Below the pieces are notes generated by a model, which saw only the letters and a program-made list of their open reading frames with translations, searched no databases and was not told the origin of the DNA. From Castellaniella sp. (lineage in GTDB: Bacteria > Pseudomonadota > Gammaproteobacteria > Burkholderiales > Burkholderiaceae_B), in NCBI GenBank assembly GCA_019104865.1, contig JAHRWZ010000062.1:62001-126000 (forward strand): a DNA stretch of 64,000 bases, given 5' to 3'. Positions 33,029 through 41,126 of this stretch are shown here, in pieces. Within the stretch, counting starts at the first letter, position 1. Each line of letters begins with the position of its first letter. The translations under genes were made by a program, and so were the position numbers.

Positions 33029-34642
33029 ATGGTCGGCAATGCGCCCACCGAAACCGCATTGGAATTCGATTATGTCATTGTGGGGGCGGGCTCGGCGGGT
33101 TGCCTGTTGGCCAACCGTTTGTCGCAGTCGCACCGGGTGCTGCTCCTGGAAGCCGGCGGCACCGACGACTGGCGCTGGATCCACATCCCCGTGGGCTATC
33201 TGTACTGCATCGGCAATCCGCGCACCGACTGGTGCTATCACACGCAGCCCGATCCGGGCCTGAACTACCGCACGCTGGGCTATCCGCGCGGGCGGGTGCT
33301 GGGCGGGTCGTCGTCCATCAACGGCATGCTGTACCTGCGCGGTCAGGCGGCCGACTACGACGGCTGGGAAGCCCTCGGCAACCCGGGCTGGGCCTGGCGC
33401 GACGTGCTGCCGCTGTTTCGCGATGTCGAAGACCACCATGCCGGCGCCAGCGAATTCCATGGGGCCGCGGGCACCTGGCGGGTCGAGCCCCAGCGCCTGC
33501 GCTGGGACGTGCTGGATGCCTTTCGCGACGCGGCGGCGCAGGCGGGCATCGAACACACCGATGATTTCAACCGGGGCGACAACGCCGGCTGCAACTATTT
33601 CGAGGTCAACCAGCGGCGCGGCGTGCGCTGGAATGCCGCCAAGGCCTTCTTGCATCCCGTCATGGGGCGCGAAAATCTGCGGGTGATCACCGGCGCCTGC
33701 GTCGAGCGCATCGAATTTTCCGGGCGCCGCGCAACCGGGGTGGCCTTCGTGCAGGACGGCTTGCGCCGGCATGCCGTGGCCCATCGCGAACTGATCCTGG
33801 CCGCCGGGGCCATCGGTTCGCCTCAGCTGCTGCAGGTCTCGGGTGTGGGCCCCGCCGACCGGCTGCGCCATCTGGGCATCCCGCTGGTGCACGATCTGCC
33901 GGGGGTGGGGGAAAACCTGCAGGATCACCTGCAGCTGCGCATGATCTTTCGCCTGCAGGGGGCGCTGACCTTGAATACGCTGACCCATGCCTGGTGGGGC
34001 AAGGCCTGGATGGGGCTGCAGTACGCGCTGCTGCGCCGCGGGCCGCTGTCCATGGCGCCCTCGCAGCTGGGGGCGTTCGCCCGGTCGGATCCGTCGCGCC
34101 CGCGCCCCAATCTGGAATACCACGTCCAGCCCCTGTCGCTGGACAAATTCGGCGACCCGCTGCACACCTTTCCCGCCCTGACCGCATCGGTGTGCAATCT
34201 GCAACCCGGCAGCCGGGGCTATGTCCGCATCACCTCGCCCAACGTGGCCGATCATCCCGACATCCTGTGCAATTATCTGCAGACGCCCGAAGACCGCGCC
34301 GTCGCGGCCGATGCCCTGCGCCTGACCCGGCGCATCATGGCCCAGCCCGCGCTGGCGCGCTATCACCCTCAGGAATACCTGCCCGGGGATGCGGTGCGGA
34401 CCCAGGAAGCGCTCGAGTCCGCGGCCGGCGATATCGGCACCACGATTTTCCATCCGGTCGGGACATGTAAAATGGGCGCCGATCCCATGGCGGTGGTGGA
34501 CCCGGAACTCCGCGTCCGGGGGATCGACAGCCTGCGGGTGATCGATGCATCGATCATGCCCGTGATCACCTCGGGCAACACCAATTCCCCCACCATCATG
34601 ATCGCCGAAAAGGGCGCGCGCCTGATTTTGCAGCGTGCCTGA
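33029..34642 (+). CDS. GMC-family FAD oxidoreductase (choline dehydrogenase-like)
   Basis: A 537-residue flavoprotein. The FAD-binding YVIVGAGSAGCLLANRL lies at residues 15-31, the GMC signature 1 GRVLGGSSSINGMLYLRG near 90, and signature 2 GAIGSPQLLQVSGVGP near 260. The active-site histidine is in HPVGTCKMG and the closing motif is NTNSPTIMIAEKGA. GMC enzymes oxidise alcohols; in Burkholderiales many such paralogues act on unknown alcohols, and neither betB nor betI is adjacent, so choline is not proved as substrate. AGGAGA lies 8 bases ahead of ATG 33029. No signal peptide. Confidence 0.88.
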   Translation: MVGNAPTETALEFDYVIVGAGSAGCLLANRLSQSHRVLLLEAGGTDDWRWIHIPVGYLYCIGNPRTDWCYHTQPDPGLNYRTLGYPRGRVLGGSSSINGMLYLRGQAADYDGWEALGNPGWAWRDVLPLFRDVEDHHAGASEFHGAAGTWRVEPQRLRWDVLDAFRDAAAQAGIEHTDDFNRGDNAGCNYFEVNQRRGVRWNAAKAFLHPVMGRENLRVITGACVERIEFSGRRATGVAFVQDGLRRHAVAHRELILAAGAIGSPQLLQVSGVGPADRLRHLGIPLVHDLPGVGENLQDHLQLRMIFRLQGALTLNTLTHAWWGKAWMGLQYALLRRGPLSMAPSQLGAFARSDPSRPRPNLEYHVQPLSLDKFGDPLHTFPALTASVCNLQPGSRGYVRITSPNVADHPDILCNYLQTPEDRAVAADALRLTRRIMAQPALARYHPQEYLPGDAVRTQEALESAAGDIGTTIFHPVGTCKMGADPMAVVDPELRVRGIDSLRVIDASIMPVITSGNTNSPTIMIAEKGARLILQRA

Positions 34643-34678
34643 ATCGTATTTTTCACATCCCCGCTTTTGGACTCGGAT

Positions 34679-35956
34679 ATGGTCAGTCACACCGAGGTCG
34701 TGGCCAGCTTGTTGTTTGCCATTGCCATCATTCACACGTTCTCCGTGCCGGTTTTCGCGCGTCTGGCGCATCGGGGCGGACGCCATGCCGGCTTATGGCA
34801 TCTGCTCTCCGAGGTCGAGGCGGTATTCGGCGTCTGGGCCTGCGTGCTGTTCGTCTGGATGGCCCTGACGCTGGGGGTGAAGGGCGCGGTTGACTACCTG
34901 GATACCCGTAACTTCACCGAACCCGCTTTCGTGTTCGTGATCATGGTGGTGGCCGCCAGCCGTCACATCATCGAACTCGTGCGCCTGGTGGTCGATGGTC
35001 TGGCACGTGTGCTGCCGGTGTCGCGCGAACTGTCGCGTTTTTTTGTCATCATGACGCTGGTGCCGCTGTCGGGGTCGCTGATCACAGAGCCCGCCGCCAT
35101 GACGCTGGCCGCGCTGCTGCTGCGTCAGGCCTATTTCCGCCGCCCGGGTCAGGACGGCTTCAAATATCTGACGGTCGGGGTGCTGTTCGTCAACGTGTCC
35201 ATCGGCGGGGTGTTGACGGCCTATGCGGCGCCGCCTGTGCTGATGGTCGCGCAGACCTTCGGCTGGGACACGGCCTTCATGGCCACGCATTTCGGCTGGC
35301 GTGCCGCCGCCGCCGTACTGTTCAACGGTCTGATCCTGACCCTGATCTGCCGGCCCTTCCTGCTCGACGGCAGCCTGGGCGTGCGCCCTGATGACAGCAA
35401 CGCCCGCGCGCCGGTGCCGCTCATGGTCATGGCCGTCCATGTCCTGTTCCTGCTGGCGATCGTGCTGGCCTCGCATCACATCAAGATCTTCCTCGCGCTG
35501 CTGGTGCTGTTCATCGGCTACGCCCAGGCCTACAAGACCCACCAGTCGCCCCTGCTGCTGCGCGAAGGCCTGATGGTGGGGTTCTTCCTGGCAGGTCTGG
35601 TGGTTCTGGGTGGGCTGCAGCAGTGGTGGCTGCAAAGCCTGCTGGCCGGGTTGTCGCCCTTCGTCCTGTACCTGGGCGCCACCGCGCTGACGGCAATCAC
35701 TGACAATGCGGCGCTGACCTATCTGGGTTCCCTGGTCGAAGGTACCGGTGATCTGTGGCGCTACATGCTGGTGGCCGGGGCCGTGACCGGGGGCGGCCTG
35801 ACGGTCATCGCCAATGCACCCAATCCGGCGGGGTTCTCCATCCTCAAGGGCTGTTTTGGCGACGGCACGATCTCGCCCCTGAAGCTGCTGGGGGCTGCGG
35901 CGGTGCCGACCCTGGTGGCGGCCATCATGTTCCTGCTGCCCAATTCTTTCAGCTGA
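34679..35956 (+). CDS. putative Na+/H+ antiporter, polytopic membrane protein
   Basis: A 425-residue protein with about eleven to twelve hydrophobic helices. It contains LITEPAAMTLAALLLRQAYF and LTAITDNAALTYLGSLVEG with INxxDNAxxT-like polar breaks in helices, as in arsenite/NhaD-type ion transporters, and VIANAPNPAGFSIL near the end. It matches the putative Na+/H+ antiporter family seen in betaproteobacteria, but ion and direction are unproved. The ATG at 34679 is preferred; an in-frame TTG at 34667 is an alternative. The 95 bases after it hold a 7-bp GC-rich inverted repeat (35959-35991) that could be a weak terminator. Confidence 0.65.
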   Translation: MVSHTEVVASLLFAIAIIHTFSVPVFARLAHRGGRHAGLWHLLSEVEAVFGVWACVLFVWMALTLGVKGAVDYLDTRNFTEPAFVFVIMVVAASRHIIELVRLVVDGLARVLPVSRELSRFFVIMTLVPLSGSLITEPAAMTLAALLLRQAYFRRPGQDGFKYLTVGVLFVNVSIGGVLTAYAAPPVLMVAQTFGWDTAFMATHFGWRAAAAVLFNGLILTLICRPFLLDGSLGVRPDDSNARAPVPLMVMAVHVLFLLAIVLASHHIKIFLALLVLFIGYAQAYKTHQSPLLLREGLMVGFFLAGLVVLGGLQQWWLQSLLAGLSPFVLYLGATALTAITDNAALTYLGSLVEGTGDLWRYMLVAGAVTGGGLTVIANAPNPAGFSILKGCFGDGTISPLKLLGAAAVPTLVAAIMFLLPNSFS

Positions 35957-36051
35957 AAACGCCGCGCCGGCAGTCGCGGGCCGTGCGGCGTGGGGGCACT
36001 TTGTTTTAAAAGGATTAAAATCCAGGCAGTTCAGATTTCCAGGACATTGTT

Positions 36052-36405
36052 GTGCCGATTTACGTCTATCGTTGCAGCCACTGCGGTCATCAGCAGGATG
36101 TGCTGCAGAAAATCTCCGACCCTCGCCTGACCGTGTGTCCGGCCTGCGGGCAGTCCGCCTATGAAAAGCAGGTGACGGCGGCGGGTTTCCGCCTGAAGGG
36201 CTCGGGTTGGTACGAAACCGATTTCCGGGGCGGTAAGTCCGGCTCGCACTCTGAAGGGGTGCTGGGCTCGTCCGGCTCCGCGGCGTCGTCCGACCATGGG
36301 GCGGGTTCCGCCCCCAGCGGTGCTTCTTCCGCCGGGGCATCGGGCGCGGCAGCGGCCGGCCCGGCGTCCTCCGGCAGCCCCGTGCCGGCCGCCACGCCTG
36401 GCTGA
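36052..36405 (+). CDS. FmdB-family zinc ribbon protein
   Basis: A 117-residue protein. Residues 1-42 form the FmdB/CxxC zinc ribbon: MPIYVYRCSHCGHQQDV, then a second CPACG. The remaining 70 or so residues are low-complexity Ser/Gly/Ala/Pro. Start GTG 36052 follows AGGA at eight bases. In Burkholderiales this gene regularly precedes the DUF502 and aspS genes, as here. Function unknown; zinc binding is inferred from four cysteines. Confidence 0.88.
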   Translation: MPIYVYRCSHCGHQQDVLQKISDPRLTVCPACGQSAYEKQVTAAGFRLKGSGWYETDFRGGKSGSHSEGVLGSSGSAASSDHGAGSAPSGASSAGASGAAAAGPASSGSPVPAATPG

Positions 36406-36435
36406 CGCCTTTCGCCGACACTTCGCTCAGGAACC

Positions 36436-37056
36436 ATGCGATTCTTCAAGCGCTACTTCATCACCGGCCTGCTGATCTGGCTGCCCCTGGTGACCACCAT
36501 CTGGGTGCTGACGATGCTGGCGCGCACCCTGGATTCCCTGGTGCCGTCGTTCCTCTCGCCAGAAGCCTTGTTCGGGGTGGCCATTCCCGGCTTCGAACTG
36601 GTGCTGGTGCTGGGCATCATCCTGCTCACGGGGCTGTTCTTCGCCAACTTCATCGGCCGTGCCATCCTGTCGCGCTGGGAGGCCCTGCTGGGGCGCATCC
36701 CGTTGGTGCGCTCCATTTATAATTCGGTCAAGCAGGTCGGCGACACAGTGTTCTCCCCCAACGGCCAGGCCTTTCGCCAGGCCATTCTGGTGCAGTATCC
36801 GCGCCAGGGTTCCTGGACCATCGGGTTCCTGACCGGGGCGCCCTGTCTCGAGATCGCGGATCTGCTGGCGGGTGATCACATCAGCGTCTATGTGCCGACG
36901 ACACCCAATCCCACGTCGGGGTTCTTCCTGATGATGCCGCGCGCTGACGTCCAGGTGCTCGACATGTCCGTCGACACCGCCCTGAAATACATCATTTCCA
37001 TGGGGGTGGTGGTGCCGCCCCCATCGATTTCACATCATTCTCGGAGCCATTCTTGA
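36436..37056 (+). CDS. DUF502 membrane protein
   Basis: A 206-residue protein with two membrane helices (about residues 6-30 and 50-75) and a soluble C-terminal domain holding [17 protein letters not shown] and [19 protein letters not shown]. These are hallmarks of DUF502. Function unknown; homologues are often next to aspS, as here. Its stop overlaps the TTG start of aspS by 4 bases, suggesting coupled translation. AGGA sits only three bases before ATG 36436. Confidence 0.9.
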   Translation: MRFFKRYFITGLLIWLPLVTTIWVLTMLARTLDSLVPSFLSPEALFGVAIPGFELVLVLGIILLTGLFFANFIGRAILSRWEALLGRIPLVRSIYNSVKQVGDTVFSPNGQAFRQAILVQYPRQGSWTIGFLTGAPCLEIADLLAGDHISVYVPTTPNPTSGFFLMMPRADVQVLDMSVDTALKYIISMGVVVPPPSISHHSRSHS

Positions 37057-38843
37057 ACCGTACCTGCTATACCGGCGAGGTGTCCAAAGCCCACCTCGAC
37101 CAGACCGTCACCCTGTTCGGCTGGGTCCATCGCCGCCGCGACCACGGCGGTGTGATCTTCATCGATCTGCGCGACCGCGCGGGCCTGGCCCAGGTGGTGG
37201 TGGATCCCGACAACCAGAGGGCGTTCGCCACGGCCGAGCGCATCCGCAACGAATATTGCGTGCGGATCACCGGTCTGGTTCGGCTGCGCCCGGAAGGCAC
37301 GCGCAATCCCGACCTGACGTCGGGCGAAATCGAGATCCTGTGCCGCGAAATCGAGATCCTGAATGCGTCCCTGACGCCGCCGTTCCAGCTCGACGACGAC
37401 AATCTGTCCGAAACCACCCGCCTGACGCACCGCGTGCTGGACCTGCGCCGCCCGCAGATGCAGCGCAACCTGATGATGCGCTACCGGGTGTCGATGGTGG
37501 CGCGCAATTACCTGGATGCGTTGGGTTTCATCGACATCGAAACGCCGATGCTGACGCGCAGCACACCCGAGGGCGCGCGCGATTACCTGGTGCCGTCCCG
37601 CGTGAATCCGGGTGAATTCTTCGCCTTGCCGCAGTCGCCGCAGTTGTTCAAGCAGATGCTGATGGTGTCGGGGTTCGATCGCTACTATCAGATTACGAAG
37701 TGCTTTCGCGACGAAGACCTGCGCGCCGACCGCCAGCCGGAATTCACGCAGATCGATTGCGAGACTTCCTTCCTGAACGAAGTCGAGATACGCGAAATTT
37801 TTGAAGGCATGGTGCGCGAGGTCTATCGCCAGGTGCTGGACGTGGCCCTGCCGGAATTCCCCGTCATGAGCTGGGCCGAAGCCATGCGCCGTTATGGTTC
37901 CGACAAGCCCGACCTGCGCGTGAAACTGGAATTCACCGACGTGGCCGACCTGATGCGCGCGGTGGACTTCAAAGTCTTCGCCGGCCCGGCCAACGATCCG
38001 GCCTGCCGGGTGGTCGCCCTGCGCGTGCCCGGCGGCGCCAGCATGCCGCGCAGCGAGATCGACGCCTACACGCAGTTCGTCGGCATCTATGGCGCGCGCG
38101 GCCTGGCCTACATCAAGGTCAATGACGCCGCCGCCATCCCCGAAGGCCTGCAGTCGCCCATCGTCAAGAACATCCATGCCGATGCGCTGCGCGCCCTGAT
38201 CGAACGCACTGGCGGGTGCAACGGCGACCTGATCTTCTTTGGCGCCGACCGCACGAAGGTCGTCAATGACGCCATCGGCGCGCTGCGTGTAAAAATCGGC
38301 CTCAGCGAATTCGGCCGCGACAATGGCCTGTTCGAGGCCGGCTGGCAGCCGCTGTGGGTGGTCGATTTCCCGATGTTCGAATACGACGAGGGCGAGGACC
38401 GCTACATGGCGGCGCACCACCCCTTCACCTGCCCGAAGGCCGGTCACGAGGATCTGCTGGAATCCGATCCCGGCAGCGCGCTGGCCCGGGCCTATGATAT
38501 GGTCATGAACGGCTGGGAGATTGGCGGCGGTTCGGAACGTATCCACCGCGCCGATGTGCAGACCAAGGTCTTCAAAGCCCTGAAAATCGACGAGGACGAA
38601 GCCGCCGAAAAATTCGGCTTCCTGCTGGACGCGTTGCAATACGGCGCGCCGCCGCATGGTGGCCTGGCGTTTGGTCTGGACCGGCTGGTGACCCTGATGG
38701 CGGGCGCGGAATCCATCCGCGACGTGATCGCCTTCCCGAAAACCCAGCGTGCGCAGGATCTGCTGGTGCACGCACCGTCGCCGGTGGACGAAAAGCAGCT
38801 GCGCGAACTGCATATCCGCCTGCGCCAGACCGAGGCGAAATAA
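37053..38843 (+). CDS. aspS: aspartate--tRNA ligase
   Basis: A 596-residue class II synthetase. An N-terminal OB fold binds the anticodon (residues 1-105, [20 protein letters not shown]), followed by class II motif 2 in [24 protein letters not shown] (written as two adjoining pieces: [12 protein letters not shown] and [12 protein letters not shown]), the bacterial GAD insert, and motif 3 [15 protein letters not shown]. Length equals other bacterial AspRS. The start is TTG 37053, preceded by GGAG and placed in the stop of DUF502. Whether it also charges tRNA-Asn (non-discriminating type) cannot be judged here. Confidence 0.96.
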   Translation: MNRTCYTGEVSKAHLDQTVTLFGWVHRRRDHGGVIFIDLRDRAGLAQVVVDPDNQRAFATAERIRNEYCVRITGLVRLRPEGTRNPDLTSGEIEILCREIEILNASLTPPFQLDDDNLSETTRLTHRVLDLRRPQMQRNLMMRYRVSMVARNYLDALGFIDIETPMLTRSTPEGARDYLVPSRVNPGEFFALPQSPQLFKQMLMVSGFDRYYQITKCFRDEDLRADRQPEFTQIDCETSFLNEVEIREIFEGMVREVYRQVLDVALPEFPVMSWAEAMRRYGSDKPDLRVKLEFTDVADLMRAVDFKVFAGPANDPACRVVALRVPGGASMPRSEIDAYTQFVGIYGARGLAYIKVNDAAAIPEGLQSPIVKNIHADALRALIERTGGCNGDLIFFGADRTKVVNDAIGALRVKIGLSEFGRDNGLFEAGWQPLWVVDFPMFEYDEGEDRYMAAHHPFTCPKAGHEDLLESDPGSALARAYDMVMNGWEIGGGSERIHRADVQTKVFKALKIDEDEAAEKFGFLLDALQYGAPPHGGLAFGLDRLVTLMAGAESIRDVIAFPKTQRAQDLLVHAPSPVDEKQLRELHIRLRQTEAK

Positions 38844-38858
38844 CACCAGAGGGCTGCC

Positions 38859-39713
38859 ATGCCAGTCATGCGGATCGTCAGCTACAACATCCACAAGGGG
38901 CGCTCGGCTTCGGGTGGGCGGGAATCGCTGGCCGATCTGCGGCTGGGCCTGTATGGCCTGCGGCCCGATCTCCTGTTCCTGCAGGAAGTCCAGGGGCGCA
39001 ACCAGATGCACAGCAGCCTGGATGCCCAGCACGAATCCCTGGCGGCCGCCCTGCACATGCAGGCAGCCTATGGCTGCAATGCGGTGCGCGCGGCCACCGA
39101 CCACGGTAATGCGCTGCTGTCGCGCTATCCGATTCTGTATTACGAAAATCAGGACATCTCCGATCATCGCCTGGAACAGCGCGGCCTGCTGCACGGGGTC
39201 GTGCAGGTCGGGGACGCGCATGTGCACTGCCTGGTGGTGCACCTGGGCCTGCTGGCGGGGGGGCGTTCCCGTCAGGTGTATGCCCTGGTGGATCGTATCC
39301 GCCGGCTGGTGCCGGATTCCGAACCGCTGCTGATCGCGGGCGATTTCAACGACTGGAACAACCGCCTGGCGCCGCTGTTCGTCCAACAGCTGGGGCTGGT
39401 GGAAGTTTTCGCCGCCGCGCCCCAGGGCCTGGACGAGGTCTATCGCCTGCGGCATCGGGTGGCGCAACTGCGTCAGCGGATGCCCTGGTTTCCGGGCCAG
39501 ATCCTGCGTCCGCTGCCGGCGCTGCCGGCCGGTGGCCTGGCGGCGCGGCTGATGCCCCCGCCCCGCACGTTCCCGGCCATGTTTCCGTGGCTGCGCCTGG
39601 ACCGGATCTATCAGCGCGGTTTTGCCGTGCGCCGTGCGCGGGTGCTGCATGGCGCCCCCTGGAAGAAATTGTCCGACCATGCGCCGTTGGTGGCTGAACT
39701 CGAACTGCCTTGA
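38859..39713 (+). CDS. endonuclease/exonuclease/phosphatase (EEP) family protein
   Basis: A 284-residue metal-dependent phosphoesterase fold. Catalytic features in order: SYNIHKG (Asn for metal), LFLQEVQG (Glu), VVHLGLL, IAGDFNDWN (Asp, Asn), LDRIYQRG and SDHAPLVAEL (Asp-His pair). Homologues are often beside cardiolipin synthase genes; here it follows aspS by 15 bases instead. No signal peptide, so it probably acts in the cytoplasm. The substrate (nucleic acid or phospholipid head group) is unknown. AGAGGG precedes ATG 38859; a second ATG three codons in is possible. Confidence 0.88.
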   Translation: MPVMRIVSYNIHKGRSASGGRESLADLRLGLYGLRPDLLFLQEVQGRNQMHSSLDAQHESLAAALHMQAAYGCNAVRAATDHGNALLSRYPILYYENQDISDHRLEQRGLLHGVVQVGDAHVHCLVVHLGLLAGGRSRQVYALVDRIRRLVPDSEPLLIAGDFNDWNNRLAPLFVQQLGLVEVFAAAPQGLDEVYRLRHRVAQLRQRMPWFPGQILRPLPALPAGGLAARLMPPPRTFPAMFPWLRLDRIYQRGFAVRRARVLHGAPWKKLSDHAPLVAELELP

Positions 39714-39740
39714 TGATCGGCAGGCGGGGAACTTTTCGCC

Positions 39741-39756
39741 TTTGACGCTAGTCAAA
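39741..39756. promoter_or_regulatory. palindrome TTTGAC-N4-GTCAAA upstream of rpoH
   Basis: A perfect 6-bp inverted repeat with a 4-base spacer lies 19 bases ahead of the CIRCE element. TTGAC-N4-GTCAA has the form of CRP/FNR-family sites. Its left arm also provides a TTGACG hexamer that could be a -35 box, though no good -10 follows at standard spacing. Regulator unknown. Confidence 0.4.
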
Positions 39757-39774
39757 TACTCCATTGTCTGGAAA

Positions 39775-39801
39775 TTAGCACTCCGCCCCATAGAGTGCTA
39801 A
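39775..39801. promoter_or_regulatory. CIRCE element (HrcA operator) upstream of rpoH
   Basis: TTAGCACTC, nine bases, GAGTGCTAA: an exact match to the CIRCE consensus. CIRCE is bound by the heat-shock repressor HrcA. It ends 34 bases before the rpoH start, well placed to block transcription. It implies that the heat-shock sigma factor gene is itself derepressed when HrcA is inactivated, linking the HrcA and sigma-32 circuits. Confidence 0.92.
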
Positions 39802-39835
39802 CATCATCCACGAACCACCCAAGGACTTTGCCACC

Positions 39836-40744
39836 ATGAGCCACACTTCGTCTTCCCTGGTGTTGGCGCCGGCCCAGCTTGCGCAGGCCATTTCCAACCC
39901 GGGTGCGCTTGGCACCATCGATGCATACATCGGGGCGGTCAATCGCCTGCCCCTTCTGACGGCCGACCAGGAATCCGACCTGGGCCGCCGCCTGCGCGAC
40001 CAGAACGACCTAGACGCCGCGCGGGATCTGATCCTGTCCCATCTGCGCCTGGTGGTTTCCATCGCGCGCCAGTATCTGGGCTATGGTCTGGCGCACGCCG
40101 ACCTGATCCAGGAAGGCAATATCGGCCTGATGAAGGCCGTCCGCCGTTTCGACCCGGATCGGGGCGTGCGGCTGGTTTCCTTTGCTGTGCACTGGATCCG
40201 GGCGGAAATCCACGAATACGTGGTGCGCAACTGGCGGCTGGTGAAAATCGCCACGACAAAGGCCCAGCGCAAACTGTTTTTCAATCTGCGGCGCATGCGC
40301 CCGGACGGCCACACGCTGGCCCCGGACCAGGTGTCCGAGATCGCCCGCGAGCTTAACGTGCGCCCCGAAGACGTGGCCGAAATGGAAGTTCGCCTGTCAG
40401 GCGGGGATTGCGGACTGGAGACATCGGCCGCCGACGACGACGACCGTTTCGCGCCCATCGCCTGGCTGGCCGACGATAGCCAGGAACCGGGCCAGGTCCT
40501 GGCTCGTCGCGGCATGGATACCCTGCAAAGCCAGGGGCTGGCCGATGCCCTGGATTCCTTGGATGACCGTTCCCGCCACATCGTGCAGTCGCGCTGGCTG
40601 GCCGACGACGGTGGCGCCACCTTGCATGAACTTGCTGCCGAATACGGTATTTCGGCCGAACGTGTTCGCCAGATCGAGGCCGCCGCGCTGAAGAAACTGA
40701 AAATCGCGCTGGCCGGCCGCCAGGCCGATTTCCTGGCAGCCTGA
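39836..40744 (+). CDS. rpoH: RNA polymerase heat-shock sigma factor RpoH (sigma-32)
   Basis: A 302-residue group 3 sigma factor. Region 2 has LPLLTADQESDLGRRL, LILSHLRLVVSIARQY, HADLIQEGNIGLMKAVRRFD and FAVHWIRAEIHEYVVRNWRLVK. The RpoH box QRKLFFNLR follows, which separates it from RpoD/RpoS. Region 4 ends with EYGISAERVRQIEAAALKKL. It directs transcription of heat-shock genes. A perfect CIRCE element lies just upstream, and AAGGA is 12 bases before ATG 39836. A strong terminator follows about 190 bases after the stop. Confidence 0.95.
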   Translation: MSHTSSSLVLAPAQLAQAISNPGALGTIDAYIGAVNRLPLLTADQESDLGRRLRDQNDLDAARDLILSHLRLVVSIARQYLGYGLAHADLIQEGNIGLMKAVRRFDPDRGVRLVSFAVHWIRAEIHEYVVRNWRLVKIATTKAQRKLFFNLRRMRPDGHTLAPDQVSEIARELNVRPEDVAEMEVRLSGGDCGLETSAADDDDRFAPIAWLADDSQEPGQVLARRGMDTLQSQGLADALDSLDDRSRHIVQSRWLADDGGATLHELAAEYGISAERVRQIEAAALKKLKIALAGRQADFLAA

Positions 40745-40935
40745 TCTGTATCGGTTGCCGGGTAAATCCTTGTCAGGAAATTGTTTTTTACATTTTTGTC
40801 GGGTGCGCGGCAGAACTTTCCGGATGGTGGGCGGACTAACTTTCCATGGGCGAACGTCCAGCCCCCTGGGCCGCGTCGTCCTGTCGTCCGCTTCAGCTTC
40901 TCCTCTTCCCCTCCCTATCGAAGCGGATGTTCTCG
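40745..40935 (+). other. gene-free stretch between rpoH and its terminator
   Basis: This is part of the 382-base gap before the antiporter gene. It holds no convincing coding frame. The sequence ACTTTCC occurs twice (around 40815 and 40848), once beside GGATGGTGGGCGG. Because a strong terminator closes it, this is either a long rpoH 3' UTR or the body of an unrecognised small RNA. I found no good promoter at its start. Confidence 0.4.
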
Positions 40936-40964
40936 GGATGCCTTCATGGCATCCTTTTTTTTTT
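40936..40964 (+). terminator. strong Rho-independent terminator downstream of rpoH
   Basis: GGATGCC, loop TTCAT, GGCATCC gives a perfect 7-bp stem followed directly by ten T residues. It is the clearest terminator in the window. Confidence 0.88.
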
Positions 40965-41062
40965 GCGCCTCCGAACTGGGCGCGTTTCCGCGTCACAGCC
41001 GGATTGTTTGCGAGGGTGACGGCGTGCTGATGACATCGGCAAGACTCATTCATATCTGCTTT

Positions 41063-41092
41063 CAGACAAGGCAGGCGGCCCTGTAACATAAT
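41063..41092 (+). promoter_or_regulatory. candidate sigma-70 promoter for the CPA1 antiporter gene
   Basis: CAGACA (41063-41068) and CATAAT (41087-41092) are separated by 18 bases, giving a transcript start near 41099 and a leader of about 28 bases. The -10 box is one base off consensus; the -35 box matches at four of six. Confidence 0.4.
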
Positions 41093-41126
41093 GGCTGACG
41101 CATTTTTTTGCTGATTAGCTTCGATC

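Noticed and set aside
37035..39791. 918-codon minus-strand frame across aspS and the EEP gene
   Set aside because: Antisense shadow of two confident genes; no motif of its own.
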